A stretch of 64,000 bases of DNA from Ooceraea biroi (Eukaryota > Arthropoda > Insecta > Hymenoptera > Formicidae). This document shows positions 33,761 through 47,392 of the stretch, one piece after another; position 1 is the stretch's first letter; every line of letters begins with the position of its first letter. The position numbers and the translations under genes are program-made. Location: contig NC_039515.1 of the NCBI RefSeq assembly GCF_003672135.1, positions 8,308,001-8,372,000 of the forward strand, in the 5' to 3' direction. A model generated the notes under the pieces. It did not search any database. It worked only from the letters and a program-made list of their open reading frames with translations, and was not told the DNA's origin.

Positions 33761-34638
33761 TTTCTGTCTCTCGAACCTTCCTGTCGATTCCTGCGAGGCC
33801 GATGTATCATCGATTGCTGATACTGATATATGTTTTGTCACTTCGAATCCAGATAAAAGTTTGCGATATACAATCTTGCCCGACTAAATAAGCGAAGATT
33901 CTAATCATCCACCCACATACGATTATCGCAATGACAGCAGATACACGCTACAGCGCGTTACATCATCGGCTAAGATTGATTCGCTTAGAGATAATGAAAG
34001 AAAAATATATCATAATTATCTATCGAAATTCTGTCCGATCCCACCTCGCGGACCAACGTGAATCTTATCGCTCTAGCTGGAAAAAGCGCATTCGTCGATA
34101 TTTCGTAATCCGCGTTTTCAGTACTGGCACATCGTAGCCGTGAAAGGCATCGGCAAGAGGCGAAGAGGAACAGCAGCATTTCGATTCCGGTGACACAGTG
34201 ACACGAAGCCTATCAGCCGAAACCCTCCTCCATTCGGCGGCCGTTCCTGATAAATAGAACGGTACCGGGAACAGTGTCGCGAGTCCCGACAATGGGCCGC
34301 CGGAAGACCGGGGCAGCTTTAATTTCCCCCCGTAGTTCCTGGCAATTACCGCGTGGCGCGGCCCGATAGCCATCTCTATCTCCGACCACAATACCACCAG
34401 TTCCGACGCACCCCGTTCCTTGCCACCTTGCCAGCGATCTACCCCCTACTTCCCGGTCCTACGGAACCCTGTCGACCTTCGACGATTTTTCTTGTCCCGA
34501 CATGATGCACGAGTTATCCGCGCCGCCTCGCGAATTATTGATGAGAGGTGATCCTATCCTGTTCACCGTGGAGAGGAATTGTATTCTGTAATTTTGTAAC
34601 GCAATGACGTATGCTGATAATGCTGATAAAAACGGAAA

Positions 34639-34680
34639 CGCTCTTTGCTAAACATGATTTTATCATTAAGTTAAAGAGCG
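34639..34680. repeat. Nested hairpin
   Basis: CGCTCTTT (34639-34646) pairs with AAAGAGCG (34673-34680). Inside, ATGAT and ATCAT pair around TTT, leaving an internal loop. A 42-nt stem-loop is possible. The function is unknown. Confidence 0.55.
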
Positions 34681-37600
34681 CTAGGTACTCATATTTTAAT
34701 TAGGTGTTTATTAGAGATTATGTGGTCGTATGAGTTATATAACTGATTTAGTAGCTTATATATCTGTATATCTGCTACAGATATTGAAATTAAAATTCAG
34801 AAATCATTCTTCCGGACAAATTTCATCGATCCTGGAAACTATTCTTCATTCTTGTACGAAATATTGGTTGTGCAAACTTTTCGATGATTCTTTCAACAAA
34901 AGCAGCATTTCGAAGTAGCAAACTTAAAAATTTGTAAATTTAAATTTGAAATTAATATTTGAAGGCACCGACTTAACTTGCACACCCAACAATTCTGATG
35001 TGGTATCACAAACATCGAGTGTTTCTCTCGAAGCTACTTACGCGAAAGGAACGGGGTGTGCGTGTGCAGGGTGGTGTGCGCGAGAGAGAGTTGCGGTTCG
35101 GGCGTTTAACAACTCGCGGCAGAACTCCTTCGAGGAGTTGGCGAACGGTTCGAGACGATCGGAACGCAACTGCTTAAGTTCGGTCACCGGGGAAGAGGAA
35201 GTGGAAATAGAAGTAGAAGAAGAAGGAAAGGGTGCACGAGCGGCGGTGACGGGGAAAGGCTCTCCCGTTCCTTCTCTCTCGCGCCTCCCTCCGGTCTCTC
35301 TTCCTTCCTCACTTCCACAGCAACATTATCGTGTTTTAATTTAACTTGCAGCTGCACTTTAATTAGACTTTGGCTGAATGAGACGACGCTCGACGAGCAA
35401 AGCGAATAAGTACTGGCAAGTAAACGGGAAGCGAAGCGAGCGAACTCCATTCCTCACTCATTTCTCTTTCTCTCTCTGTCTCTCTCTTTCTCTCTCGATC
35501 TCCTCCTCCTCTTCCACCTCCCATTCTTCATCCCTTGGCGATCTCCTCTGCCATCCATCTCTGGCGCACCGCCTTTTCCTTCCTCATCTATCCACGGTTA
35601 AACAGAAAATTCGAGTGATAAGAGCGCAGCGGAAGAGGAAGGTAATTGGCCAATGCCGACAATACGGCCGGCAACGTCGCTTCTACTTAATTTTTCTTCC
35701 TTCTGTGACTTGCTGTGACGCTGTCTTGCTTTCTTTTCTTACAAATAGGAAAGATATTCCTTGAGATTTGTATTTTTTTTCGGTGCGGCGTGTACGTCAC
35801 GCGAGGGGTATATGTGTTATAATTCCTCAAGTCATAGGAATATCGTGCCTCTCTTTGAGTCCCTGTTCTTCAAGAAATGTGCAACTGATTTTTTATTTCA
35901 TCATTCATTTAATTAAAATAATTACCATTTATTGCAACGTTTTAATATTTAATTAATATTTAATTCATATTTTATTACGCGTCAATTAAAGCTCAGATGA
36001 AAAAGAAGATTTTATCGTTCAGTCATATATCATTTCTGCATAAATATCGTGCTATTATCTCGTATCTCGTCGCAAGTTTCTCAGAGAGATCATCGCATCA
36101 GAGTTGTGGACCCCGAAAAAACGTACTTCCAACGTCACGACGCTTCCATCCACGGCCATTCAACCGTCAATATTACTTCGCTCGTGCTCGCGCGAGACAC
36201 CAGGTACTTTCTACCTTAGCCGCGTGCGCATTCTTCGCGCAACTTGTAACGCAATAAATCCCCCGGTCCTTCCGCTCGCGGAGGAGTGTCTCCTGCGTTG
36301 CTCGAATTAATGACATAGCGAAGCCATGGAGACTCGAGTAAGTCGGTTTTCAATGGCGCCCCTCATCGTCGTGCGCACCGGTGTCTCTTCGCGCTTAATG
36401 AACGCCGAAACTGTCGCGAAGCCTCACCCGCGCCCTGCACGCGTCGCCTTCTTCGCCTCCTCGTCGGCATCGAGCTTCGCCAACAATCGTGACAATGCCG
36501 GGTATTCGTACTCTGACGGTAGACATCAAAGGCAATAGTGAAGTCGTATCGCGGGCGCACGATTTACTGGGGATTACGCGGAATAATCGAATTCGGCTGA
36601 CCGAGTGATTTGCATGCGTCATCGGCGATGGCAGACTGATTCTTAGATGGAAAATATCGATGTTACGCTTGACATTAGTGCATTATTCGTCTCAGATGAA
36701 TAAAAAGAAATCAAAGTATAAAAACAAGCGTCATTTCGAAACGCTGCGTTCTTGCATCGTGCTACCCCCGTTTCCGATTGTCCATCGATGATGTTTTAGC
36801 CGTGAGTTTTTCCTTTACTTTTTTCCTTCTCTTGCGGGATTCTAATAGCATCTACCAAGTCCATCTTCCGCTGAGAACCTCTGTTCCAGGTCGAGAGCAC
36901 TTATTCGGGCCATAACTCCCGCGCGCGTGTTCCCTCCGTTTCTGCCATCCCGCCCTCATAAATACACGAGACGAGGCGAGGAATGGGAGCAGCAATCCCG
37001 GACGGGAGGAGGCACGAGGAGGGTAGGTAGGTACGCGTGCTCTCCGACGTAGCCCGGGAACGAAAACGGTGAAGTCGCTGCGCCGTGGGGGTGGTCCCAC
37101 GGAATCCCGGACTTTAAAACAAATATATCGCGCGTAAATCCAGCGCGCGGATGTACCTAAGCCTCCCCCGCCGGGGGATGTATCCCCGGATGTGTCACCC
37201 TAACGGGAGACATTCGTCGCGAGACGCCGCGAGGAAAGAGAGCGGCAGCAAATCACTGACGTTTTGCTTTACATATTTCTCGAGGAATTGTCTCAACCGC
37301 GCCACGAGGGGAGTAGGATCCGACTTCTCATGTCTCGACAAGCGACAGCAAGGCGGACATTTAAAACGCGATTTTTCTTTCCCTCAGTCGCAAAATCCGT
37401 GAAACTCCTCGTATCTCATCTGTCTTCTTTTTTCTTCGTGATTTTGGATTTTTATATTTATGATTGTAGGAGTATGGTAACGGTATGGCAGGGGAATAAG
37501 GAGTAGCTTTTCAGACGGAGATAAACACGAGTAAGCCTGTCGTGGAACCCGACCGGACTTGACGGGCCGAGCGTACATCATATCCCGTGGGCGAGTACCG

Positions 37601-39304
37601 GGATTCATGAATACCCAAGTATTTGCTAAGCGCGCGTACCGATAGCGGACGCGTCGCGCGGACAATTCCGCGCCCTTACGCGCGCGCTTGTACCCTCGTT
37701 TCGCCACCGAGACGCGCGTACGTGCGAATCTACACGGAGTGTACTAAAAAAAAAGAAAATGTACACGTCGAGAAAAGTTATCGATCGCTCTTCAAGCCGA
37801 CATCTAAAATCAATCAATAGCTGCTAATTTCCACACAAATTCTCGAAAAAATCTTATTTCTCAACTATTTCCCCAGATTCACTTGAAAGCCTAAAGTCGG
37901 CTTTCAACATGATGTTAATATGAACTAGCCAATATATAATACATACTGCTCGACAATCATTAACAATCTTTGAATCGGACACCTAAGAATTATCGATTCC
38001 TCGGCCATTGCAGTCATCAAGCTATCTCGTGGCGTTGCATTCTGACCCGCGTGATCCGCGGGAAAGACGTGCGAGCGTCTCCGCAAGACACCCCGTACAT
38101 ATACGACACGACGCGCGCTCGGTACGCGTCGCGCATGTAGCCAGCGAAGTCCCCGCGGGGCTTAATACGGTATGCACGTCCGTCGTTCGCAAGCTCGACC
38201 CTATGCGGGCTTGAATCTGCTACCAGCTAATATTCCACGAGAGGGCCCTGAGCTACGTGCTTGGACTAGGGAAAACTCGGTAGCGGCGTAGCTCGCTCCT
38301 GATACCGAGCAGTCGATTCCGCTGCCGCGTTAGAACGGACAAAAGCGCGGGTAATTGCCTCGTCCGTTTGCCGTTCGCCTGCGATAGGTTCTCGTCGCTT
38401 GATATTTAAGTCTGTAGTGATATTGTAAATACGACAGGCGCGGTAAGTTCGCCGACTTTGGCGAACAATTACGTCTTTGGGAGTCGATAATCCGCCGCAT
38501 TTGCATCGTCCAGCGTCGCGATCGATTCGCTCCTTCCGCGAGTCTAATTAATGCAGCGTGCTTCTCGAAACTAGCTACAAATTGATATAATTTTACAATA
38601 ATTGCTGAACATGTTTTCATTGTTACATCAATCAAATAGTTGATAACGCCTTTGAAAGGATTTATAAAAATATTCTCGCCTTATACCGCAAATAAAACAT
38701 TTGACAAAACCCATAGAAAGAGAAGGCAGGGTACGCGCTAGTTAAGGGTCAATCGTAACGATCCACGTATTCGATATCCGTTAACGATCATAACGATCGT
38801 CATTTAATTCAAGCGCGCAGACGGCGCGGCGGGGCGCGCGTAACATCCGCAAATAAAAAGCCGCGCATCCATGCGATCGACAATGGTCACCGAAAGTTCG
38901 TTTGCGCCCCGTTTGCTGGTGGCGGATGGTTTTCAAGCTGCCATCGTCGGGGGTGATCGGGACACGGTGGCACGGGACGGTAGGGTTCGTGCCGATGTAG
39001 ACATGGGGGGAGGGATCGCACAATGGCAAAGCGAAGAACAAAGCCTATCCACGGGTAATTCGAAATTCGTAGCGCTCTCTGTGCCTACGCGCTCGTAATT
39101 AACGGTAACCTCGTGTTCAGGTACCGATTAAAAAAATCAATGAAAAAAGAGCGAAAAAGAGGAGAGGACATCCTATAATTGCACGTTAAAGCAGGCGCAC
39201 CCAAATGATGGCGCTTTTAATGATTCTTTGAGGAGTCTCAACTTCGATACTTGCGCGCGATGGATCGGACACTTATGCTGATGTAGATGATAAAGATGAC
39301 ATAC

Positions 39305-39392
39305 ATTTCAGAAAAGTTATTGTTTCTAATCAAGGTAACTATCATTTAATTGTCGACTATATCTGTAGTCGTGTAGATTTCTTTTCTGAAAT
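39305..39392. repeat. 12-bp perfect inverted repeat, widely spaced
   Basis: ATTTCAGAAAAG (39305-39316) and CTTTTCTGAAAT (39381-39392) are exact reverse complements with 64 nt between them. No TA or other duplication is evident outside the arms. It may be a decayed small foldback element or a chance match in AT-rich DNA. Confidence 0.5.
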
Positions 39393-39714
39393 TGTTATCA
39401 AGTATGAACGATTAAATGGATTCCTAGAGATTCAAGCTTTGTGAAGCATCCATCAAGCTTGCAAATGCAACAGTTCCTATGCTGTCTGGCGAGTACTTTT
39501 AACTGACCGACACATGGCGGGCAGATACTGTTAAGCAGAACGAAACCTACGGAGCTAATGAATATTCATCGGTTGATCTCTCACAATCGAGTCTGCTGAC
39601 CGTCGCCGGGAGGAGAAAGGCGTGAACGAAGACGGGAGAGCAAATAAGACGAGGTTGCGACATGTTACACTTCGGGACGAAGAACCAGCCATGAACCTTC
39701 CGCCTTCGAAATGA

Positions 39715-40066
39715 TTGCCGAAATATTCCAGACACGTGGTTGAGACGAAAGGGAAGAAATGGAAGAGGACTGAAAGGGGAGAAAGACAAGGAGAATTAGG
39801 TGGATGGAGCGAGAGCGAACAGAATGGAAGCGCCGAGAGGAGGAAGACGAAAAATAGGAGAAACAAAGAGAAACGACGGCATGGAATGAGAAGAGCCGAG
39901 GGAGGCGAGAGGGGGAGCAAACCCAGGTTTCCTCTCGCGATCGAGACGGCGACGGAGCATGAGGAGGGAAAGAAGGAAAGAGGGACGAAGAGGAGAGGAG
40001 AGAGTGGGAGTGCCCAAGATGGCGCCACGCGGTTGAAACTACTGCAGAGGCTCGAGCAGGGTGAGG

Positions 40067-40126
<60 letters not shown>

Positions 40127-40170
40127 GCGGACACGCGGGAACGCGGGTGGGTAGTAGGGTGAAAGATAAA
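39715..40170 (+). repeat. Long purine-rich block with (AG)25
   Basis: About 450 bp with a strong purine excess on the plus strand, including an uninterrupted (AG)25 at 40073-40122. The overlapping minus-strand frames of 250 and 257 codons are Ser/Leu/Pro-rich translations of this block; the longer starts at a non-ATG codon. It is dense in GAGAG motifs. Confidence 0.85.
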
Positions 40171-43100
40171 TGACGTGTCCACCGTCGCAACCACCACCAT
40201 CTCGCGTCAACGTCGTTGCCACCAACAACGCCTCGCGAGAGAACACGCGGGACGAAGCGGGAAGAAGACGAGCGGAAAGACGATGAGAGAAAGCTTCCAT
40301 TAAACATAAGCTACTTCGCTCGCGCAGCTCCGGGAATTCCCCGAGTTTCCGGCCGTGCGATCGCGGGCCCTCCCTTCCTCCTTTCGGACTTCGCGCGCTT
40401 CGACGCTTCGACGGATAACTGAGGTTCACGTTTCTCAAAGACGCGAGATTACACCCACGCTCATATCCACAATGTAACCCTTCGTGCGGCTAAATCCCAC
40501 GGGACTGGACAAGATCTCGAAAGCTGGACGTCTGAAAGACTCAACGATCAGCTGGTGACTAACATTGTCGATCAACGTTGATATCATGTCGAACATTGCA
40601 AAGTAGAAATCCAACCTGGGGTTGAAAGGGCTAATCTCTTTTAACCGTTAAATTGATGATCCATCAATTATTAATGGGCCCTCTTGAAAGCAGGGACAGT
40701 TTACCAGGGTAACAATCAGACAAGAATCGGTAAAATAAAAACTGCGTTTAGTGAACTATCAAATATTTATGGGATTGTTATCCGTCGTCGGGAAAAGATG
40801 TCGAGGGTTGCGAACAACGGGTTGCTTCGTCGGTCCCTCGAAACCGTAGAAGGGTCGAAGCGCGAGGGATGGCTCTGCGAGTTTACGGCACTGTGAATCG
40901 ACGACGAGAGAACGTGCGATCTCCCTTTCTCTCTCTCGCGTCATTCCAATGTTATGAACTATCGGAGGACACATTAACGCAAATCTGCGAAGCCGATAAC
41001 TCGGCGCGGAGGGTTGGAAACGAGGAAGGACGGTGCGACGAAGGAGGCGGAGGTGCAGGGAGGTAGAGGGTAGAGGGTGCGTAGGACGCGTCGCCGGCTC
41101 TGTCGTCGGGGCGTCAAATTATTCCGCGATTAATAATCCGCACGTTACACGCGTGATCGGGCCTTTATCGACGCACCCGCCACATCGCTCTCTAGTTCGC
41201 CTTCCTTCCTTCCTGGCAACCAACCACCACCCTTCTCCAAGGTATCAATGCTCGCGGTACGTCAACGCGATTGTTGCGTCCTAGTGTGTCGGGAGCATTT
41301 ATCGCTTCGCGAAGCATGTGCAGATCGATCGCGCGACGGAGTCCTTTAATGAGACATATCGCGGTGACTGTTTCCTGACCGTTTCGAACAATACCCGCGA
41401 CTCGCGATCGACAATAAGTTTAATCGCAGTCGTTCGTCAGTCTCCTCTGCTGGGTTTTTAACTTTTCAGTTCGAGAGAGTCCTTGATTTCTCGTCAAGAT
41501 CCAAGAAAGACTTCAGACTGCTGTGGTCTTTGAAACTTTATATTCTTCTAACTACTTATTCTTAAATCCCTCGCTTTTTTAATTTTGATGACGCGGATGA
41601 AAATGAGTTCAGAACGTGTTTCGTATTTAAAATTGAAACGAACTCGACGAACTCGGTTTAGTTTCGGCTTTTCCTGCCGAGCCCCGGAAATTGACACTTC
41701 CTGCGTCTTTTAGTAGTCTTCTCAGCCGAGCTATTGTCAGCCACTCGATCGCTCGTCGCAATCATCCGTAAATAACGCTCGCATCCGGATCGCGAATACT
41801 AATCGTGACGCGAAATGACGTCGCCATCCCAACTTATTTCACCTTTCGGGAATGCGGCCTTTTTAAGTCCGCATTTCGACGGCGGCACAAAGGGGAACCC
41901 ATTGAGCGGAAGTCTGTCGCGTACGCGTTCCGTACGTCACCGTTGTCGTTCGTTCCGTATTGTACGAAGAAGAATACGCTCGCTCGTGCGCGTGCGCGTG
42001 TTCCGCGCGCGTCCACGTGGATGTGCAAAAGGGTGATATCATCCCCGTTAATGCGATGCAGGCGCGATGATCCGAGAGCAATATACGCCGCTCTTTCTCG
42101 GTCTATCTCTCTTTCCCTCCCTCGCGGATCCCCACCGAGCTCCAGGATAACCCCGGCAGGACTTCCCTTCGGGCACCCGGGACACCGCGATATTGCTTGT
42201 TTTATTGGAGCGTGAGACCAGCTTCCTCCATCTCGGCTTAACGGCCGGGATCTCGCGGAGGAGAAAAAAAATCATTTTGCCGGATACTTAGAAGCGGAAA
42301 GCGTCGTGTCGCCCGGGGGCGAAACGATCCCTGATTTCGCGAGGAGGATAGGCGGGCAGCGATAAACGAAACAGATTGCGGCTGCCGGGTCTCAACATCG
42401 TCTGGGTTATCTCAGGGGTAGAAAGAGAGGACAAACGCCGCGCGCGCAAATATATCCGCGTTTTATAGAGAACATCACTGGATCTCACTCAGGATAATTT
42501 AATAGCCGCATCGACTCGCGCGTTTATAATTTATAACGCGGTTGATTCGCACGATCGTATAACCGTCATAAAAAATTCCGCCTCCATCAGATTCTTTCTC
42601 ACGAATAGAAGGCTGCTTGACAAATTTATGGTCGGTTGTCCCTTAGCTGGGATTCAATGAGAGATCTACCCAGGACGAGGAACTTTTTGCGACAGCGTGA
42701 ACTACCCTTTCGCGTATCAACCGATAACACTGAAATCCGAGCGAGTCGAACATCACAGTGCCTGTTTCGACAAAATGGCGAGAACGAGACAGGAAAAGGG
42801 AGAAAGGTGAAGGACTGGTTGAGGGGGAGAGACGCGCGCGTACAACCGGATGCGAGCGAGCGCAACGAGGGTGAGTGCACGCCGGGCCAGAAAGAGAGGA
42901 GTCTACTAAATTTATCAGTGGTCATCCGAGGGCGGAACCGAGGCCGGGGACAAATTCCATCGCGAGCGTCGCCCTCTTTCGCGAACGGGCACATGGGACG
43001 TTAGCCGACGCGGAGGGGTGGCTCGGTCGGGGGTGAATGGTTGGCTCGTTGGTCGGCGACCGAGCCGTTCTGCCTCACCCCCTTGTCGCTACCACTGTCC

Positions 43101-46100
43101 TCCTCCTATGTCCGCCACGACCCGGCGTAAGTCATTGCGGCTGACCGGAAGTCACGGGATCACCGGAACTCGAGATATTTATGCGAGCGCACCCACCGAC
43201 CGGAGCATTACCCGTAATAAGGAAATTGCGAATTTATTACAGGAGCCACCCCCGACTATCTCTCCAGCTCCTTTGCGCTGTCGCCGACTGCCCATTCCCC
43301 GATCTCCTTCCTCTTCTTCGATATTGTCCGCCGTCGAATCGAAGGGGGTTCCCGGTCCGAGAGTTATTTCGGCTTTTATGGGTCGAGACCGCCATGGGTC
43401 ATCCGGCAACGTTCCAGATGATGGGGAAAAAAGCTGCGACAAGAGAGAGAGAGAGAGAAAGAGAGAGAGGGGAAAGAAGAGAGAGGGAGGTAGGACGTAG
43501 TGAGCGAGGACGAGCAAAATTGATTATTCGAGGTTCGTTGGCCATTGCGAAATTCATAACATTCCTTTCGAACTGTCGCGAAAACATCCCGCGATAACGG
43601 CAGGTGAAAGATCCGATATGCACGAGAATAAATCCGTATTTCGATTACGCGCAAATTTACAAGCCGTCCAGCCAAAACGAGAGGCGACGAATCGTTCCCG
43701 CAGTGGAATCACGTGGAAATATCTTCATTTTGTCCATAAAAATGATAGTATTTTTTGCGAAATTAAGAGTACACAGTAGTCCTTCTTTTCGTATATTTTC
43801 GACATTGATACAATCGATATTAATTTCGATATCAAACCATGTCATAAAATTTTATAAAACATTTTATGAAATTCCCAGGATACTTACAATAAAAAAGAAG
43901 TTAATTATTTATGTCAAATATATCCGGGAAAAGTGTGCAACGGCCAGAGCGCTGCACAGCTGCACAGACAGAGCAAGTCCATCGTTCCCGTATTATGACA
44001 ATCGAGCGCTAAATGAGAGCGCATTTCGCAAACGCGTGTACGCGCTCGTTTCGGCCATGCGTTACGTCAAATTCGCGGCGCGCACTCGACATACAAAATT
44101 CAAGGCATTTAGTACATTATGAAGTGGCTTTATTAAATCATGATACGTTAATAAATTAAATTATGGATATTAAAACGGGCTAATGCTAAATAAAAGCACA
44201 TTATGTCGCGGCCCTGCAAATTTAATCAAGCAACGAATTAATATCGCGGTCATAAAGTATGCAGCCAAGCTAATAACAATATGATTATAATGATTATTGT
44301 TGTTATTATTGTTGCTAAGTACCTTAAAACTTTCACAAAGAGCGGACCGCCGCGAAATCCTCATTGAAACGCGAAGCGGAAACGCTCGCGCACGCGGACG
44401 CACATGCTTGTCGGCATTTTCCGCTCGAGAGATGATTCTCCCGTGGAGATTACGACGGCAGGCGTAAATCTATGTGGAATAGAGAGAAAAAAAGCGTGTC
44501 GCGAGACGTGGATACTGTGAGCGAGAGCCACGGGGGACTATTAGCACACATCATCGACAGTCGGGTCGCTGCTCGTGATGCGCCGGCATTGTTGTGCTCG
44601 GTCGCGCGCTGGCAGGAGGCGTGGTTCCGCGATAATTCATTCTTGATTGCGTGTCTGATACATACGATCCGTAATTATACCGCTGTGCCATGTGCATACG
44701 CCCGTTCTCGAAATCATTCAGAGAACAACCGGGAAAACCGGGCCGTTCGCGCCTCGCCAACCGAGCTCGCGTTCTCGCACGTTCTCGCGTCGCGTTTTCA
44801 GCTGCGGATCAGTCGCTTGTAAGTATTGCCAATGACTTCCCGAGTTTTTTTCATGGGAAAGAATCAAGACGAAGGTATTTAAAAACTGGCGCATGTTCTC
44901 GGAGGAATGACACCGTTCAGACAAAATGATCTTTCAGGAGAGCTACGTTTGGAGTTTCGTGGATTATGATCGCGTTCGGCATTTCGTCAGCGAGGAACAG
45001 AGTCACGGTTCTTCGTCTTCTCTCTGAGGAGAGCACGCGTGCGAGGCTAGACGAGGGCATGGCGAGATGAGGAGAAGCAAGGCGGGACAGAGCGTGGCGA
45101 GAAGAGGTGAGAAGAGAGGAGAGCAGAAGAGAGGCCAAGGTGAAAGAGTCAGGAGAGTTATTGATGATGCACGGGCACGGACACCGCCGGATACTGGATA
45201 CTAGCGTAACTCCCGTTTCATCCATCAAGCTAAGGGATTCGGCTTAATATCCCCGATGACCGCGAACGTGGCTCTGCATCTCTAATTCGTCGCCCCCGCC
45301 TCTCATAACCGTGAGGTGGCGGCCGGTCCCGCCGTCATCGCGGTTCTCCGTCTTTTTTCTTCCATTTTTTTCCTCGTTTTCTCCCCTTCCTTTTTCTTAC
45401 GACCGCCTGGTCCGGAGAGTCCTTGACGTGCCGAAGACGGGATTCTCGGCCTAAGCGTAGAATAATTGGGTGAAATATTAGCGGCCTCTACCAACGCCGT
45501 CGCGTTACCAAAAGACCGCTCAGCCGCGTTGCTTGGAATCGTAACGAAACCACGCGGAGATTAAGGTGGTGCCCGGTTAAAACTATGTCGACCGGAACGC
45601 CGCACGAAAATAATGCCGTGTGAAATATTCAACGACACGGATAGCGAAATTGACGCAAAAGTGCCGTTTCAAAGATCTTGATATTTAAATGGGCACTCAA
45701 TTACTAAAATTATAAAATTTCCAAATTAGCAGATTATTATTATCGAATTATTATCGGAGTACCATGATCAAGATATTACTAACTCGTTAAATTTCAAGTC
45801 CGTCGTGTTCCATTTACCAATCAGATTAGATTGCCAATCATAGAGTAACGCCATGTATCGTCGTCTCGATGAAAAAAAATTCTCGGAAAGTGGCTCGCGG
45901 CGCTTTTAAAACAAACGACACGATCGATGGCGCGTAATTTCGTTTCCGCGCGGTCGTTCCGAGTTGACCGGCCCGCCAGTGCAAAGTTTGCCCAGCCTCG
46001 TCCACCAGGGGGTGTAGGCCGGTCCCCGAAGAATTTCCGCCCTATAAACTTCAAATCCAATCTGCGCCACGGTATACATACATCGAACGAACGCCAAACT

Positions 46101-46904
46101 CGGCCCGGTCCTGGCAAAATATTGGACCTACGTATACACATACGTGCACGTATATTGGCACCAGCCGGCGTACGACGACGGGCCGAGACCACTTTGTGTG
46201 GATTTGTATCGCGTGCACACGCCTAAGCGCGCGCGCACCACGGCGCACCATGAAACCCCCATAGGCTGTTTGGCTGTACCGGCGAGGCGGTATTATGTGA
46301 GCTTGATTGGCAATGGTAAACGTTTGCTATCCGCTGTTGCAGATTTTGGTCAGCATACGCGATCGCTTTACTAACGGCAGCCGGCCCGTCTCGAAGATTG
46401 TTCTCTGAAAGATCGACCAGAGCACTCGACGTTGGCATGCGCCGAAGGGAGATCGATCGTGGATCGACGATACCGATCCTAGCTATCCATTGCGAATTGA
46501 GCGAGGCGCAGCTACGCAAACAAATAGTTGTTTCTTGAATGTGTAAAATAAATCAGTAAATCCTTGCAGCGTTTCATAATGAGGGAAATCTGGGCTGACG
46601 CGAGATTTGCATTCAATGATATTTTTGGATTCGGAATGGGAATGTTGAAGATTTTTTATCAATGTCTCAGTTCGCGATTATCCGAAAATTTACGAGATGC
46701 TAACTGAAATATTTGCACATCGCATCCTCATTTCTTCCTATGAAGCAGTCGGCGAACACGAGCAGAAGCGGGGCGGATTTTTGCATTCCTCTCTACGTAC
46801 CTACCCCCGGATTACCAACTTGAACCAGAGGCAGCAGATTTACGGTCGAAAACTCAAGTTCCACGCGATAGTTTCACGGATTCCTGGCGAAGTTCTCCAA
46901 ACGT

Positions 46905-46908
<4 letters not shown>
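40171..46908. other. Gene-free region
   Basis: No supportable gene. CpG-rich DNA predominates, with AT-rich blocks at 43.73-43.92, 44.11-44.33, 45.66-45.83 and 46.53-46.70 kb. Purine-rich runs lie at 43440-43500 and 45010-45160. A 172-codon frame at 43604-44122 has no domain and crosses the AT-rich block. A CTCF-like motif lies at 46002-46013. Confidence 0.55.
46002..46013 (+). promoter_or_regulatory. CTCF-like motif
   Basis: CCACCAGGGGGT matches the widely conserved CTCF core consensus (CCASYAGRKGGC) at all but the last position. CTCF is present in many insects. A single motif match is weak evidence and says nothing about occupancy. Confidence 0.3.

Positions 46909-46940
<32 letters not shown>
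46909..46940 (+). repeat. (CT)16 microsatellite
   Basis: Sixteen uninterrupted CT units, continuing as imperfect CT-rich sequence to about 46962. It lies within the 46697-47344 frame, where it produces a Leu-Ser run, so that frame is not taken as coding. Confidence 0.92.
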
Positions 46941-46950
<10 letters not shown>

Positions 46951-47350
46951 TCCTCCCTCTCCCTCGGGGTTCTCCGATTCCACGTGTACGCGCCCACGGG
47001 CGCGACCAAGAGGGTTCGTAAAAGGGAACAGATGCAGTTGCGGCACGGTGTTTAAGGATAATTGCGATCGGTCGAGAGGCCATACCACCCTGCGCCGGTA
47101 CGTCGTGCGTTCTGCCGAACTACTTGAAACTTTCCGAGTGGATCGTGATCGAGGAGAGAGCCACTACCGAGGGCTCAGCCGCACGCAAACCCTACGTGGC
47201 CTCGTGTGTTCTTGGAGAATGTATCGCGGCATCACGAGGGTAGAATCCAACCTTGCGTCACCCTCCGCGTGTCATGTCGAGCGTGCGGAAAATCGGCAAG
47301 TTGCTGCGGATAAACTATGCACGAATAATTCACGCTTTATTTAAAGTGAA

Positions 47351-47392
47351 AATAAAATCTTGAGCCTTGTACACTTTAATCTCAAGATTATT
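47351..47392. repeat. Small hairpin in AT-rich DNA
   Basis: AATAAAATCTTGAG (47351-47364) pairs with CTCAAGATTATT (47381-47392), allowing small bulges, around a 16-nt loop. TTTAAAG occurs on both outer sides. The function is unknown. Confidence 0.55.

Larger units (their letters stand above)
33761..39714. other. Gene-free region downstream of the chitin-binding gene
   Basis: No supportable gene. CpG-rich segments (34.1-34.55, 36.1-36.6, 36.85-37.7, 38.0-38.55, 38.8-39.1 kb) alternate with AT-rich ones (34.56-34.96, 35.85-36.06, 37.83-37.98 kb). A purine-rich run (about 35190-35260) is followed by a pyrimidine-rich run (35460-35560). All frames are short (132 codons or less). Confidence 0.55.

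Noticed and set aside
39555..40438. 250- and 257-codon minus-strand frames
   Set aside because: Ser/Leu/Pro translations of a purine-rich block with (AG)25; two frames are open at once and the longer starts at a non-ATG codon.
46697..47344. 215-codon plus-strand frame
   Set aside because: It runs through (CT)16 giving a Leu-Ser run, and it has no domain.
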